From NCBI RefSeq assembly GCF_021731985.1, contig NZ_JAKFWH010000089.1, positions 1 through 34,216 of the forward strand: a stretch of 34,216 nt of DNA, read 5' to 3'. Below, in pieces: positions 17,671 through 26,320 of this stretch. The stretch comes from Nitrosomonas sp. (GTDB taxonomy: Bacteria; Pseudomonadota; Gammaproteobacteria; Burkholderiales; Nitrosomonadaceae). Positions within the stretch are counted from its first letter, which is position 1. Each line of letters opens with the position of its first letter. Both the position numbers and the translations under genes were made by a program. The notes under the pieces were generated by a model. That model saw only the letters and a list, made by a program, of their open reading frames with translations. It searched no databases and was not told the DNA's origin.

Positions 17671-17734
17671 GACAGCCTGTTCAATAGCTTACCGCCTCAA
17701 ATTTACAGGATAATCACTTAAATCCCTACATTAA

Positions 17735-19024
<1,290 letters not shown>

Positions 19025-19173
19025 GATAATAATTGGAGTGATTGAAATGCCCGCTTACGAGCAGAAGCAATCACTCACCTGAGCCAAAGCCAAATCATTT
19101 TCTGACAACATCTTTCAAGAATAAATGTATTTGCATGAATTACCTAGGAAAAGCCACGAATAGGGACTCAACA

Positions 19174-20988
19174 ATGAAAAATCTTTTTCTAATTCTTCTT
19201 TCTCTGACATTAGCTACAGCATGCCAGACGCAAAACAACAAAACCATGAAACCAGCTTCACTGCCAAATGGTTACTGGTCACTCGAGAAAAGCCAACCTT
19301 TAATCGACGAGACACAAACAATTCATCTCACTACCAATCTTTCAGAACTCAGCACTGGCGAACGAATCGCGATCGAGAAACTACTGCTAGCTGGGAACAT
19401 TTTTCAGCGCTTATATGAAAAACAGCGACACCCACAAGCACAGAGTTCACACCATATTCTCGTGCAACTTGATAAGGCAAACAGTTCTCAAGCTACGCAA
19501 AATCTCTTGAACCTCTATCGATTGTATCGAGGTCCCATTGCAACGACGCTTGAGAACAAACGTGAATCCTTTTTGCCTGTCGATCCAATCCAGCCAGGTA
19601 TGAATCTGTATCCTTGGAAGATCACGAAGGAGCTGATCGAGGCGGCCGTTAAAGAAGATGCAACCGGTCAATTACGTGAAGAAGTACTCGACTTAAGAAC
19701 CGTTGTTCGCCGAGTAGAGATACAAGACATTCGAGCGGATATCGCAACCTTGAGGAAGTATCCAGCACTCAAAACACTACATCCAAATCTGCTCGGCAAA
19801 TTGCAAGCGCTCGAAACCAAACAAGGAACTGGTGGTATCTATACCGTTCCTTACGCAGTCGCATACGCAGATGATCTGTTTACAGCAAATCAGCTTTTGA
19901 ACGAAGCAGCCGATGCAATTAATAAAGACGATTGGGAGTTTGCACGCTACTTGCGAAATAAAGCTCGTGACTTGTTGACGAACGATTACGAATCAGGCGA
20001 TGCAAGTTGGGTCACAGGACATTTCAAGAATATTAATGCTGAGATTGGGTCATATGAAACCTACAATGATGAACTCTATGGCGTGAAGACGTTTTTTGCT
20101 TTCAGTCTTCTGTTGACACGGCAAGCTGAGACTGCTGCACTGCGCCAAGCGATTAAGGGCTTGCAATCTTTGGAAGATTCGCTTCCTTACCTCAATCACA
20201 AGAAAATTCGGGAAGATATTCCTATCGGTGTTTACGATGTAATTGCCGACTTTGGTGAGTCTCGCGGCATCAATACAGCCACGATTCTACCAAATGAAAG
20301 CTACTTGGCACGTCGATACGGACGCACGATCTTGTTGCGTGCAAACATTCTGCGCGAACCAAACATCTTTGAAGATATGACGCGAAAACTTACCGCTGCC
20401 GTCGGAGAAGAGCAAGCGAAAGAACTAACTTTAGACGGAGAATTTTATAATACGGTGTGGCATGAGGTGGGTCATTATCTCGGCGTCGACAGAACTAAAG
20501 ATGGTCGCGACCTCGGGATAGCGTTTGAGGACAACTCCAGCACCCTCGAAGAACTGAAAGCTGATCTTGTGTCTCTATTTGTTGCCAAAGCGCTACACAA
20601 GCAGGGTTACTACACTGACGCGCAACTGCGGAGCGTCTACGCCGCAGGAATACTGCGCGTGTTGCTAAACAACAAACCGCGGCGCGACCAGCCCCACAAC
20701 ACTATGCAGCTAATGCAGTGGAACTTCTTTATGGAGAATGACCTGCTATCGTTCGATCAAACGACGAAGACTTTGCATATTCACTACGACAAGTATCACG
20801 ACGTTGCCGGAAAGATGCTAGCCAAGACTCTTGATGTGCAGTTCCAGGGTGACAAAGCAGTATCTGAAAAATTCATCGATCAATACACAACGTGGGACGA
20901 AAACCTACATGGAATTGTAGCTGCAAATATACGTGCACAGCAGAAATTTCGATTCAGATTGCTTAAGTACACCACGTTGGGTGAGTGA
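19174..20988 (+). CDS. Putative lipoprotein metallopeptidase, M49 (dipeptidyl-peptidase III)-like
   Basis: A 604-residue predicted lipoprotein; the start was moved from 19042 to ATG 19174 because it gives a clean signal (MKNLFLILLSLTLATAC, lipobox LATAC) with AGGG upstream. The zinc site is visible as HEVGHYLG at residues 430-434, with E459/E460 in TLEELKADLVSLF as the expected downstream ligand. The LEELKAD block and the surrounding helical context resemble bacterial M49-type peptidases rather than thermolysin-like ones. The N-terminal half is unusually full of short charged helices. The substrate is unknown. It follows dapE at 149 bases; the spacing does not argue for an operon. Confidence 0.75.
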   Translation: MKNLFLILLSLTLATACQTQNNKTMKPASLPNGYWSLEKSQPLIDETQTIHLTTNLSELSTGERIAIEKLLLAGNIFQRLYEKQRHPQAQSSHHILVQLDKANSSQATQNLLNLYRLYRGPIATTLENKRESFLPVDPIQPGMNLYPWKITKELIEAAVKEDATGQLREEVLDLRTVVRRVEIQDIRADIATLRKYPALKTLHPNLLGKLQALETKQGTGGIYTVPYAVAYADDLFTANQLLNEAADAINKDDWEFARYLRNKARDLLTNDYESGDASWVTGHFKNINAEIGSYETYNDELYGVKTFFAFSLLLTRQAETAALRQAIKGLQSLEDSLPYLNHKKIREDIPIGVYDVIADFGESRGINTATILPNESYLARRYGRTILLRANILREPNIFEDMTRKLTAAVGEEQAKELTLDGEFYNTVWHEVGHYLGVDRTKDGRDLGIAFEDNSSTLEELKADLVSLFVAKALHKQGYYTDAQLRSVYAAGILRVLLNNKPRRDQPHNTMQLMQWNFFMENDLLSFDQTTKTLHIHYDKYHDVAGKMLAKTLDVQFQGDKAVSEKFIDQYTTWDENLHGIVAANIRAQQKFRFRLLKYTTLGE

Positions 20989-21055
20989 TTTGACGACGTA
21001 CACCACAACAACTTCAATCAACCTCTCTGTAAACAATCCTGAGTTTTCTTACAGA

Positions 21056-21727
21056 TTAATAGAGGTTAGTTTCTGAAGTTGTCAGATCAAGGTGAACCAC
21101 TACAGATACGATAGTTTTTATCTCATTCAGCATGGTGCGATGATCCAGATAATCAATCGCAATCGGAAACACGGTACTATTATGCACCAGCCGCAAAGAC
21201 GGATAGGAATAGCCATCCATGCTTCTTGCCAGTTGAATTTGATGCTGTAATTCACTTTCTATCGCCGGATTCTTCAGATCTTCGATAAAAACTTCTTCGT
21301 TCAATCCAATCTCGCGGGCACAACCTTGCAAGGTTTCCGGCAGTGATGGATTCTTCGCTTGTTGATAATAAGCGGTCTGAATGGCGCGTATCATTTCCGG
21401 CTCAGCCTCGGCGCTTTGCTTTTTGGCTGCCAGAACGGCCCGGCAGGCCGGATAAGTTGAACGGATCGGCGTATTCTGTGACCAGAAGTCCCAGTTGAAG
21501 TGAACACCGGGGACGGTTTGCTCGATGCGCTGCCATGCCTGCTGCACCATTGCTTGCGTCGCGAGCGGCATGGGTTCTGTGGTATCCGGCGCCAGCCCGC
21601 CAACAAGATAAACAATTTCCATATCGCGCGGCAAATCCTGTTGCAACGCAGCCCAGCTTTGGCTGAAGGCGTAACACCAGCTACACATGGGGTCATGGAT
21701 ATAAAAAAGCCGAGGAATGGACTTCAA
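21056..21727 (-). CDS. DsbA-like thioredoxin-fold oxidoreductase
   Basis: A 223-residue protein with a DsbA-type insertion fold and the active-site motif in FYIHDPMCSWCYAFSQSW (CSWC, near residues 14-17), then the helical insertion and a cis-proline-like region near SYPSLRLVHNST. There is no signal peptide, so it is probably cytoplasmic, like the FrnE/2-hydroxychromene isomerase-like branch rather than periplasmic DsbA. The only start close to the motif is TTG 21727; an in-frame stop lies shortly upstream and no good Shine-Dalgarno is visible, so the start is uncertain. It converges with the peptidase gene at 20988. Confidence 0.85.
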   Translation of the reverse strand: MKSIPRLFYIHDPMCSWCYAFSQSWAALQQDLPRDMEIVYLVGGLAPDTTEPMPLATQAMVQQAWQRIEQTVPGVHFNWDFWSQNTPIRSTYPACRAVLAAKKQSAEAEPEMIRAIQTAYYQQAKNPSLPETLQGCAREIGLNEEVFIEDLKNPAIESELQHQIQLARSMDGYSYPSLRLVHNSTVFPIAIDYLDHRTMLNEIKTIVSVVVHLDLTTSETNLY

Positions 21728-21826
21728 TGCTGAAATGAATGCTCAAAGGGGAGTAATATTGGTAATCTTATCGCTAATAAGCGATTAATCCTAACCATTT
21801 TGCCCAGACTGATATAAATTTCTATT

Positions 21827-21967
21827 GGGCACCTCTAAAAATTCAAAATTCTAAACAAAACGAGGCGCGAGCAAAAAATGGTGACGCAGCATATAACTGA
21901 TATGTAAGGAAACATTTCTTGTGAGCAACAAAGTGTTGTGACGAAATTTGGATTTTTAGAGGTGCCC
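21827..21967. mobile_element. MITE-like element, 141 bp, 16-bp perfect TIRs, TATT target duplication
   Basis: GGGCACCTCTAAAAAT (21827-21842) and ATTTTTAGAGGTGCCC (21952-21967) are perfect inverted repeats, with weaker similarity extending inward. TATT occurs just outside on both sides (21823-21826 and 21968-21971), consistent with a 4-bp target duplication. There is no coding capacity inside. The terminal sequence differs from that of the element at 6253-6392, so a different helper transposase is implied. It lies 35 bases upstream of the DUF6279 lipoprotein gene and may affect its expression. Confidence 0.82.
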
Positions 21968-22002
21968 TATTGCTGTAAAAAAACTAGGAGTATTTCTATC
22001 TC

Positions 22003-22950
22003 GTGAGAACCAAAATGCATTATCGTAAGCCCCTGCTTGCATCTTTTAGTTTGCAACCGATGAGTACAATGGGGAATGCCCTGCGGATGTCTCTTGCGAG
22101 AGGCGTATTGATCTGTTTGCTGCTCCTGCTCGGCAGTTGCAGTATGTTGCGCCTCGGTTACGATCAAGGACCACAGTTGGTCTGGTGGTGGCTCGATGGT
22201 TACGTCAACTTTAGCAGCGAACAGACACCGCACGCCAAGGAAGCAATCCGCCGGTGGTTTGATTGGCACCGCAAAACGCAGCTCCCGGAATACGCGGCTT
22301 TGCTAGCCGGGCTGCGCAATCAGCTCGACGATTCAGTGACACCGGCACAGGTTTGCGGTTGGTCCGAGGAACTGAGAAACACCGTGGCGCCAGCGTTCGA
22401 TCATATGCTGCAGCTCGGCGCACCGTTAGTGCCGGGTTTGGGTGAAGCGCAATGGCAACATATGGAGAAACACTACAGCAAGGGAAACGAAGAACTGCGG
22501 CGCGACCACCTGCAACCGAATATCGAAGAACGACTGGAGGCATCGACCAAGCGCACTATCAAACGCATCGAGAATCTCTACGGCAGCATTGACGAGGCAC
22601 AACGACGCTTGGTCGCTGCCAGCATTGCAGCGTCACCTTTCGACCCCGAAGCCTGGCTGATCGAGCGCCAGCGCCGGCAGCACGAGACTTTGTTGACACT
22701 GCGCCGCCTGGCCGCTGAACCGGTAGAAACCGAACAGGTCGTCGCAGCACTGCGCGTATTGGTCGAGCGCGTCGAGCGCTCTGCGGATGCCCACTACCGC
22801 GCCTACCAGGTGAAACTGACCGAATACAACTGCGCTTTCATCGCGCAGATGCACAACAGCACCAACGCCACCCAGCGCCGCCATGCGCATGACAAACTAA
22901 AGAGCTGGGAAGGTGATTTTCGTGCGCTGGCAAACCATGCTATCCGGTAG
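22003..22950 (+). CDS. DUF6279-family lipoprotein
   Basis: A 315-residue protein with a lipobox (LLLLLGSC) and the DUF6279-like start of the mature part: LRLGYDQGPQLVWWWLDGYV, followed by a long helical region with WFDWHRKTQLPEYAALLAGL. No biochemical function is known to me for this family. The start is uncertain: GTG 22003 has AGGAG 12 bases upstream, but ATGs at 22060 and 22087 would give a signal peptide of normal length. The gene is GC-richer than its neighbours and stops 15 bases before the degenerate effector fragment on the other strand. Confidence 0.78.
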   Translation: MRTKMHYRKPLLASFSLQPMSTMGNALRMSLARGVLICLLLLLGSCSMLRLGYDQGPQLVWWWLDGYVNFSSEQTPHAKEAIRRWFDWHRKTQLPEYAALLAGLRNQLDDSVTPAQVCGWSEELRNTVAPAFDHMLQLGAPLVPGLGEAQWQHMEKHYSKGNEELRRDHLQPNIEERLEASTKRTIKRIENLYGSIDEAQRRLVAASIAASPFDPEAWLIERQRRQHETLLTLRRLAAEPVETEQVVAALRVLVERVERSADAHYRAYQVKLTEYNCAFIAQMHNSTNATQRRHAHDKLKSWEGDFRALANHAIR

Positions 22951-22965
22951 CGTATTCTATCCAAT

Positions 22966-23275
22966 CTATCCGGCAGCTTTTGCACCCATGACATCCGCTT
23001 CCTGTTCCAACCCGAGATCGTCGTTTATCGGCGTTCCCTCCGCCATTTGCAGGGTCGGCTGAACCCTTCCTTGCGCATAGGCCAAAGCGTTAAGCTGCGC
23101 GGGCTGGGACGAATTGTAATGAACCCGGACGGAGTCCATGGACATACCGGAAAGCGATTCGATGCCGGTTTTAGGTTGTCCGGAAAACCGGTGTTATTGG
23201 GTTTAGCGGAGGATTGTTGTTCCAATTGTGCCGGAGAGATTCAGCTGCTATTTTTTTGCAGTGGTTCTTCCTCTT
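22966..23275 (-). pseudogene. Degenerate DUF4157 effector fragment
   Basis: On the minus strand this stretch aligns with residues from about 101 to 230 of the effector at 23276-24580. It reads EEEPLQKNSS then a stop, [20 protein letters not shown], then a one-base deletion near 23172 shifts the frame, after which [40 protein letters not shown] and [14 protein letters not shown] follow. Compared with the intact gene it lacks exactly 26 codons, T174 to G199, including the HEAWH zinc motif; the deletion lies between two copies of the 8-mer CCTTGCGC seen in the intact gene (23985-23992 and 24063-24070). It has no start codon or toxin domain. It directly abuts the stop codon of the intact gene. 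Confidence 0.85.
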
Positions 23276-24580
23276 CTAAACCTCGTCAATTTGTACGTTA
23301 TTACTAACAGCACCGCTGTTGGCACCTATTACTGCCCCAATACCTCCAAAGGTAGTTACTCTTGCCAGATCGTTACCATCAAGAGCGCCTCCTTGTGCTA
23401 CGGTATGGTTATAGCCTCCCGCATCTGTGATCTGTATTCTGTGATGTGCTATGGTATTGATGGCACCTCCGCCAGGACGGGCAGCGACACCGTTGTTGTT
23501 TTCAGTCTTGCTCAAAACGCGTGCATTATTGTAAGAATTGGAACCGTAGTTTAAGACCGGGACTATATGGTCAATTTCAGGTGTTTGATTTGATGCCCAA
23601 GTCCTATCAAGCAACGAATTACTTGAATGGTCAGATTTTCCGTCGACAGTGGCCACAGGCACAACTGGAACCCCGGCATTCTGGCGGTTGTTGTTATAAA
23701 CCCCTGCAGCGATATTCATAGGCCCCCCTCCATAATGAAACGGAGTCGAGCCATTAATAGTGGTTATAGTACGATATGCGTTTGGATTAGCCGGTTCTCG
23801 ACCAATGTGAATAATCCGTTGCACAGTCTGGCCAATACCGGAGTACGCGCCAAGAGCATATTTTGAATCTTGTCTTTCCCGCATCTGCACCGCTTTAGCC
23901 CCCATCACATCCGCTTCCCGCTCAAGTCCTTGATCATCATTAACCGGAACCCCATCTTTCATCTGCATCGTCGGTTGAACGCGACCTTGCGCTTGCTGCA
24001 CCACATGCCAAGCTTCATGCGGCAAATGTTGCTCCTGCCCCGGTGCCACGTGGATGTCGGTGCCTTGCGCATAAGCTAAAGCGTTAAGCTGCGCAGGTTG
24101 AGATGAGTTGTAATGAACCCGGACGGAGTCCATGGACATACCGGAAAGCGATTCAATGCCGGTTTTGAGGTTGTCCGGCAGGCCAGTGTTGTTCGCGGTG
24201 TTGTTTGTTTGGACGGAAGACTGCTCTTTCAATTGTGCAGGAGAGTCCGTGGCTGCTTTTTTCTGTAATTCTTCCTCCTCGACCCGTTGGATCGGCTCGG
24301 ATTTCTTTTGCAGGGATTCATCTTCCTCAACACGCTGCACGGATTCACCAGAAAATAACTTGCGCTGCGCCAGCACGCGCGAGCTGCTGTGCATTTGTTG
24401 GCTCATTTGGCGCTGCGCGATGGCTTGAGGAGAATTGGCCATAGTAGTGATCATCTGCCTTTGGGCAGCTGTTGATTCACGATTATCCACAAAAGCTTGA
24501 TGAACAGATGAAATAGCTGCCACGGCAGCAGGATTGCGCGTTTGTTGCCGCTCTGATTCAACCGGTAATGATCGCTTCAT
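23276..24580 (-). CDS. Probable eCIS effector: DUF4157 module plus HNH-like nuclease domain
   Basis: 434 residues in four parts. Residues 23-58 form an N-terminal signature (FVDNRESTAAQRQM, SPQAIAQRQMSQQM) shared with the 764-residue protein. A repeated QRVEE..LQKK segment lies at about 82-110. The DUF4157 domain at about 135-230 has the metallopeptidase motif HEAWH (188-192) and [13 protein letters not shown]. The C-terminal domain contains EIDHIVP (D337, H338) followed by SYNNARVLSKTENN, the layout of an HNH/beta-beta-alpha-metal nuclease. DUF4157 proteins are frequent eCIS cargo; secretion by the eCIS upstream is inferred. There is no immunity-like gene next to it. ATG 24580 follows GGGGG at good spacing. 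The stop codon abuts the degenerate copy. Confidence 0.8.
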   Translation of the reverse strand: MKRSLPVESERQQTRNPAAVAAISSVHQAFVDNRESTAAQRQMITTMANSPQAIAQRQMSQQMHSSSRVLAQRKLFSGESVQRVEEDESLQKKSEPIQRVEEEELQKKAATDSPAQLKEQSSVQTNNTANNTGLPDNLKTGIESLSGMSMDSVRVHYNSSQPAQLNALAYAQGTDIHVAPGQEQHLPHEAWHVVQQAQGRVQPTMQMKDGVPVNDDQGLEREADVMGAKAVQMRERQDSKYALGAYSGIGQTVQRIIHIGREPANPNAYRTITTINGSTPFHYGGGPMNIAAGVYNNNRQNAGVPVVPVATVDGKSDHSSNSLLDRTWASNQTPEIDHIVPVLNYGSNSYNNARVLSKTENNNGVAARPGGGAINTIAHHRIQITDAGGYNHTVAQGGALDGNDLARVTTFGGIGAVIGANSGAVSNNVQIDEV

Positions 24581-25155
24581 ATTACCCCCTTCGCATTATA
24601 TTTTAGCAACCTAGACTAATAGACCAATTTGATACAAAAATACATCAAATTCATCGCTCTGTCTAACAGAGTGTAAACGAACCGAGGAAAAACCAAGAGG
24701 AAAATAAACCGATGAAATTTCAATCAATGCTCAACTTGACAGTGCACTGATTGAAAAAAACCATTCCGATGCCAGCCTGAGTAGAAGCGCTTTTGAGGGA
24801 GGGAGGCATGGAATGGGGAGGGGGAAGAAAGTAAAGTTATGATCCTTACCATGATTGCAATACAAAACAATCTGCACTGTTCATAACAATCTATTAAGCT
24901 AGGAGGGCCTAAAATAGACAAAAATTAATAATTTGGTCAGTAACTGTAACCGCTCAATCCAGATAGGATTATCCAGGCAAAATAAAGAAAAGGGAATGTG
25001 ACAAATTGTCGCAACCAGATGGATTGATCACGGGCAGTTAAGAATGATACCCGGAACAAAATTTTAATTCATTGAATTTGTGGCAAAAACATACATATAA
25101 CCGCCACGAAAAAACATGCGAATCAGAGTGTAATCATTCAATTCCTGAAGTAAAT
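24581..25155. other. 575-base non-coding gap with a G-rich tract
   Basis: No convincing gene; the open frame on the minus strand at about 24724-24921 has no recognisable protein. The plus strand carries four G-runs (3, 3, 4 and 5 G) at 24797-24824 that could fold into a G-quadruplex with one long loop. The promoter of the effector gene is expected near 24600-24650 on the minus strand but no clear hexamers stand out. Confidence 0.5.
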
Positions 25156-25491
25156 TTATTCAATCAGCTCGGCAAGATCACTTTTCTTTAGCTTTATTTT
25201 GTAAAGCAGCTTGTCATAGAAGTGAATTCGAATGATCGAACGGATAATCAGATAAACACTTAAACCAACCAAGGCAAGACTAAGTAACCCCAATGGAATC
25301 AGAAAGTGCAAAACACTTTCTGCATCATACATTCTTGATGTCGCTACCAGCACGCTCATAACGGATAAAGGAAGGGCCAATATGGCTATACCTGTCCGCA
25401 TCACGGAAAGTGAGGTACGTTTTTCAGCCAGAATAAGCTGAATCTCATCCATGACTACTGTTGGGTCGGCTTTATCGATATCCGCAATCAA
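25156..25491 (-). CDS. Small two-TM protein, DUF202-like
   Basis: 111 residues. After a charged N-terminal segment the motif LILAEKRTSLSVMRTGIAIL is similar to the ERTxLAWxRT signature of DUF202 membrane proteins. Two hydrophobic helices follow (about 36-53 and 67-89), then a basic C-terminus. The family has no established function. The predicted start is TTG 25491, with AAGGTG about 8 bases upstream; ATG 25452 is an alternative. It lies 20 bases downstream of the ParB-like gene on the same strand, so the two probably form one transcript between the two effector genes. Confidence 0.65.
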   Translation of the reverse strand: MIADIDKADPTVVMDEIQLILAEKRTSLSVMRTGIAILALPLSVMSVLVATSRMYDAESVLHFLIPLGLLSLALVGLSVYLIIRSIIRIHFYDKLLYKIKLKKSDLAELIE

Positions 25492-25511
25492 ATCTCACAC
25501 CTTTGGACTTG

Positions 25512-25883
25512 CTAGACAATTTTGCACGGAATGACGGCATCTTCGTCGTAAGTATAGATTGCACAAAGCCGATGATAGCCATCCGCGACAATCACTTTCC
25601 CATTCACCGAATCTCTCACCAGCAAGATGGGGGATAACTGATCCCCCGATTGTATTTTCTGTTGGTTTTTCTTGATATGGACATTACTTATCCCGAGTAA
25701 TGATAAGTTGGATGCTCTAAAAATATCCTTGGCCTTGAACTCTGAAATCTTCGCCTGTTTTAGATTATCCACATAACCAATCACTGTCTGTTCATCGTAT
25801 ATCAGGCTCAAGTAAGACAAGGCTGCCGGATAATTATGCGCTTCTGGCTCGCTTAACCAGTTAATTTCAGTTTTCTTTGGCAT
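25512..25883 (-). CDS. ParB/Srx-like nuclease-fold protein, small
   Basis: 123 residues with the ParB N-terminal-like core: a PILLVRDSVNGKVIVADGYH segment followed by RLCAIY, where ADGYHRL corresponds to the conserved GxHRxxA motif of ParB/sulfiredoxin-like domains. There is no helix-turn-helix domain and no ParA neighbour, so it is not a chromosome-partition ParB. The N-terminal half (LSEPEAHNYPAALSYLSLIY) is unfamiliar. It is probably cotranscribed with the downstream two-TM protein. A role in eCIS cargo handling or as a nucleotide-dependent accessory is only a guess from position. The Shine-Dalgarno is weak. Confidence 0.68.
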   Translation of the reverse strand: MPKKTEINWLSEPEAHNYPAALSYLSLIYDEQTVIGYVDNLKQAKISEFKAKDIFRASNLSLLGISNVHIKKNQQKIQSGDQLSPILLVRDSVNGKVIVADGYHRLCAIYTYDEDAVIPCKIV

Positions 25884-26320
25884 GGTTATAAGAATTGAAT
25901 TTCGTAGACCACGACTTATAAAACAACATTTATCGCATATTCTGAGATATTCGTATCTTCCAAAATAAAAAACCTCGCTGCAAGTAGAGTAGTCTTTTTA
26001 TACTAAAAACCTCAGCTGCCTAAATCAAGCTGAAGGCTATATTTGAAAATTCTTTCAGCCAATTCTGGCTAATTTATTAGAATCTCACCTGATTGGTGAT
26101 GCAATGAATCTTTCAAAAAGCCTTAATCTATGGGATTCTTGAACGATTTAAGTGACTTCAACTGAGAAATTTAGGATGAATAACCCAATTATGCTTTTGT
26201 AAGTTCTATTTTACATACGCGGCATAAAGGCTGCGGCATTGATCCCACAAGTTCATCAAACAAATCAGCACTACTTTTCAATACATATCAAAATTATTAC
26301 ATTGGCATCGATTCAATCTG
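25884..26320. other. 437-base AT-rich non-coding gap
   Basis: No gene seen. Only weak features are present, such as a 5-bp stem at 26057-26070 (AGCCA, four-base loop, TGGCT) without a T-run. It separates the 764-residue effector gene from the ParB-like pair, so the latter probably has its own promoter here. I see nothing else in it. Confidence 0.5.

Noticed and set aside
22211..22750. Several frames on the strand opposite the DUF6279 gene
   Set aside because: Shadows of a GC-rich coding region; the plus-strand frame has a lipobox and family motifs.
23025..23225. 66-codon open frame as a separate small gene
   Set aside because: Only its first third matches the effector; after a frameshift the homology continues in another frame. 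It is part of the degenerate copy.
24724..24921. 65-codon frame in the gap upstream of the DUF4157 effector
   Set aside because: No ribosome binding site, no similarity to a known protein, covers a G/C-skewed tract.
25512..25883. Chromosome or plasmid partition gene parB
   Set aside because: Too short, no helix-turn-helix domain, no parA and no parS-like repeats nearby.
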